Shown: positions 63,443 to 64,000 of the stretch, piece after piece
Layout of the letters: the number at the start of each line of letters is the position of its first letter
How positions within the stretch are numbered: the stretch's first letter is position 1
NCBI RefSeq assembly: GCF_035593305.1
Contig: NZ_CP141615.1
Span: 1,364,001 to 1,428,000, forward strand
DNA from: Limnochorda sp. L945t
GTDB lineage: Bacteria; Bacillota; Limnochordia; Limnochordales; Geochordaceae
Direction: 5' to 3'
DNA length: 64,000 nt
Notes under the pieces: model-generated
What the model saw: only the letters and a program-made list of their open reading frames with translations
Told to the model about the DNA's origin: nothing
The model's database searches: none
Made by a program: the position numbers and the translations under genes

Positions 63443-63682
63443 ATGCCTGAACTCACGGTCGTCTTGCCCGACCATGTTTCGAGGGATGAGGCCCTTCTTT
63501 ACCTCGCGATGAAACTTTACGAGGCACGTAAGCTTTCACTGGGCAAGGCCGCCGAGCTGGCCGGTTATTCCGTCCGGGCGTTCGCAGAGATCCTCAACAA
63601 GCAAGGGATCTCGGTATTCCGTTACCCGCCTGACGAGCTCGACAAGGACGTGCAGCATGCCCTCGATCCTCATCGTGGATAG
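63443..63682 (+). CDS. UPF0175-family antitoxin
   Basis: A 79-residue protein: ELTVVLPDHVSRDEALLYLA, MKLYEARKLSLGKAAELAGY and FAEILNKQGISVFRYPPDEL. The middle is a ribbon/helix DNA-binding segment of the UPF0175 family, which pairs with PIN-type toxins. ATG 63443 follows GGTGAA; GTG 63434 is possible. The next gene overlaps it by 26 bp. Confidence 0.88.
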   Translation: MPELTVVLPDHVSRDEALLYLAMKLYEARKLSLGKAAELAGYSVRAFAEILNKQGISVFRYPPDELDKDVQHALDPHRG

Positions 63683-63932
63683 CACGGTCTGCATCGCCCT
63701 CGAGCGGATAGGGAGGCTGGAGTTGCTGCGTCAGTCCGCGTCCGAGGTGTGGATGCCGCCTGCGGTGCAGGAGGAGATTGGGCCGTCCGTTCCAGCCTGG
63801 GCGAGGGTCGTACGGGTCACCGACCAAGCACGAGTTCGGGTGCTGGAGGCCTTTCTGGGAAAGCGCGGCGAAGCGCTGCCATGGGTCGAGCACGTCCAGG
63901 CCGATGCCATGTCTCCGGACGCCCTGCGGCGC
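63657..63932 (+). pseudogene. PIN-domain (DUF3368) toxin, C-terminally truncated
   Basis: From ATG 63657 the frame reads ILIVDSTVCIALERIGRLEL and VWMPPAVQEEIG, then ARVVRVTDQARVRVLEAFLG and GKRGEA, the first two-thirds of a DUF3368 PIN protein with its first catalytic Asp (D8). After about 63875 the family's acidic C-terminal half is replaced by unrelated sequence and the frame stays open to the window edge. It is probably inactive. Confidence 0.65.
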
Positions 63933-63933
63933 C

Positions 63934-64000
63934 AGGCTCGTGGTCATGGACAACCTGTACATGTACGGCCCGCCCGAAGGCCCCATGACCGAGGAGACGC
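63934..64000 (+). pseudogene. Fragment of an NAD-dependent epimerase/dehydratase gene, cut by the window edge
   Basis: In a frame different from the PIN gene, RLVVMDNLYMYGPP and GPMTEET match the middle of extended SDR epimerases (normally after LIxAAxxxGAR). The 5' part is missing, replaced by the PIN gene, so the junction near 63930 is a recombination scar. Whether the rest is present lies beyond the window. Confidence 0.6.

Noticed and set aside
62862-63682. Defence island or prophage centred on hicBA and UPF0175
   Set aside because: No phage structural, integrase, restriction or CRISPR genes are seen; only TA modules and gene relics.

Overview
The window is GC-rich bacterial DNA whose gene order points to the Bacillota. 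The minus-strand run yebC-ruvC-ruvA-ruvB-DUF2905-recO-DUF4342, then glyQ-glyS, ppdK and dnaG-rpoD, closely matches the Bacillus order recO-glyQ-glyS-yqfL-dnaG-sigA. The two-subunit glycyl-tRNA synthetase, a SufU-type Fe-S operon and a CtaA-like haem A synthase agree with this. High GC and many GTG/TTG starts suggest a deep-branching, high-GC lineage such as Limnochordia, Symbiobacterium or Thermaerobacter relatives. That placement is inference; there is no 16S gene here.

Layout. 1-9 kb: the end of an acyl-CoA synthetase, the RNase P RNA gene (rnpB) with its promoter, a zinc-ribbon coiled-coil protein, sufC-sufD-sufS-sufU (no sufB), a CAU tRNA, then rpoD and dnaG. 9-20 kb: ppdK, glyS/glyQ, recO and the ruv/yebC operon. 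20-22 kb: a CorA-like transporter, a CDGSH protein and an MreB-like protein. 22-31 kb: a complete kdpFABCDE potassium system including the 27-residue KdpF and a further 28-codon membrane microprotein. 31-36 kb: a chemoreceptor, molybdate modA-modB, an MFS exporter and ctaA. 36-40 kb: an exopolysaccharide sugar transferase, a GT4 glycosyltransferase and a luciferase-like monooxygenase.

40-44 kb looks like a quinone/electrophile-stress locus of the B. subtilis catDE/yodB kind: DoxX protein, HxlR regulator with the redox Cys at the YodB position, flavin reductase, CatE-like VOC protein, DsbA/FrnE-like protein and an unknown protein. A GT4 glycosyltransferase-radical SAM operon follows (44-47 kb) with a clear promoter and overlapping inverted repeat. 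An IS256 remnant separates it from a sugar catabolic operon (48.5-56.2 kb): SorC regulator behind a perfect 19-bp palindrome, FGGY kinase, ABC importer, PfkB kinase and class II aldolase. Together these suggest uptake of a ketose-like sugar, two phosphorylations and aldol cleavage.

56-64 kb is accessory DNA in decay: a NamZ-like gene with a 5' frameshift, fragments of a maltokinase, an oligopeptide ABC ATPase and a P-type ATPase, a gutted IS3 element, a DinB-like gene split by a frameshift, and a RelE-type toxin gene with two in-frame TGA codons beside an intact antitoxin. hicBA, a UPF0175/PIN pair and the start of an epimerase fragment lie in the last kilobase. A His-tailed DMT transporter is the most intact unusual gene there.
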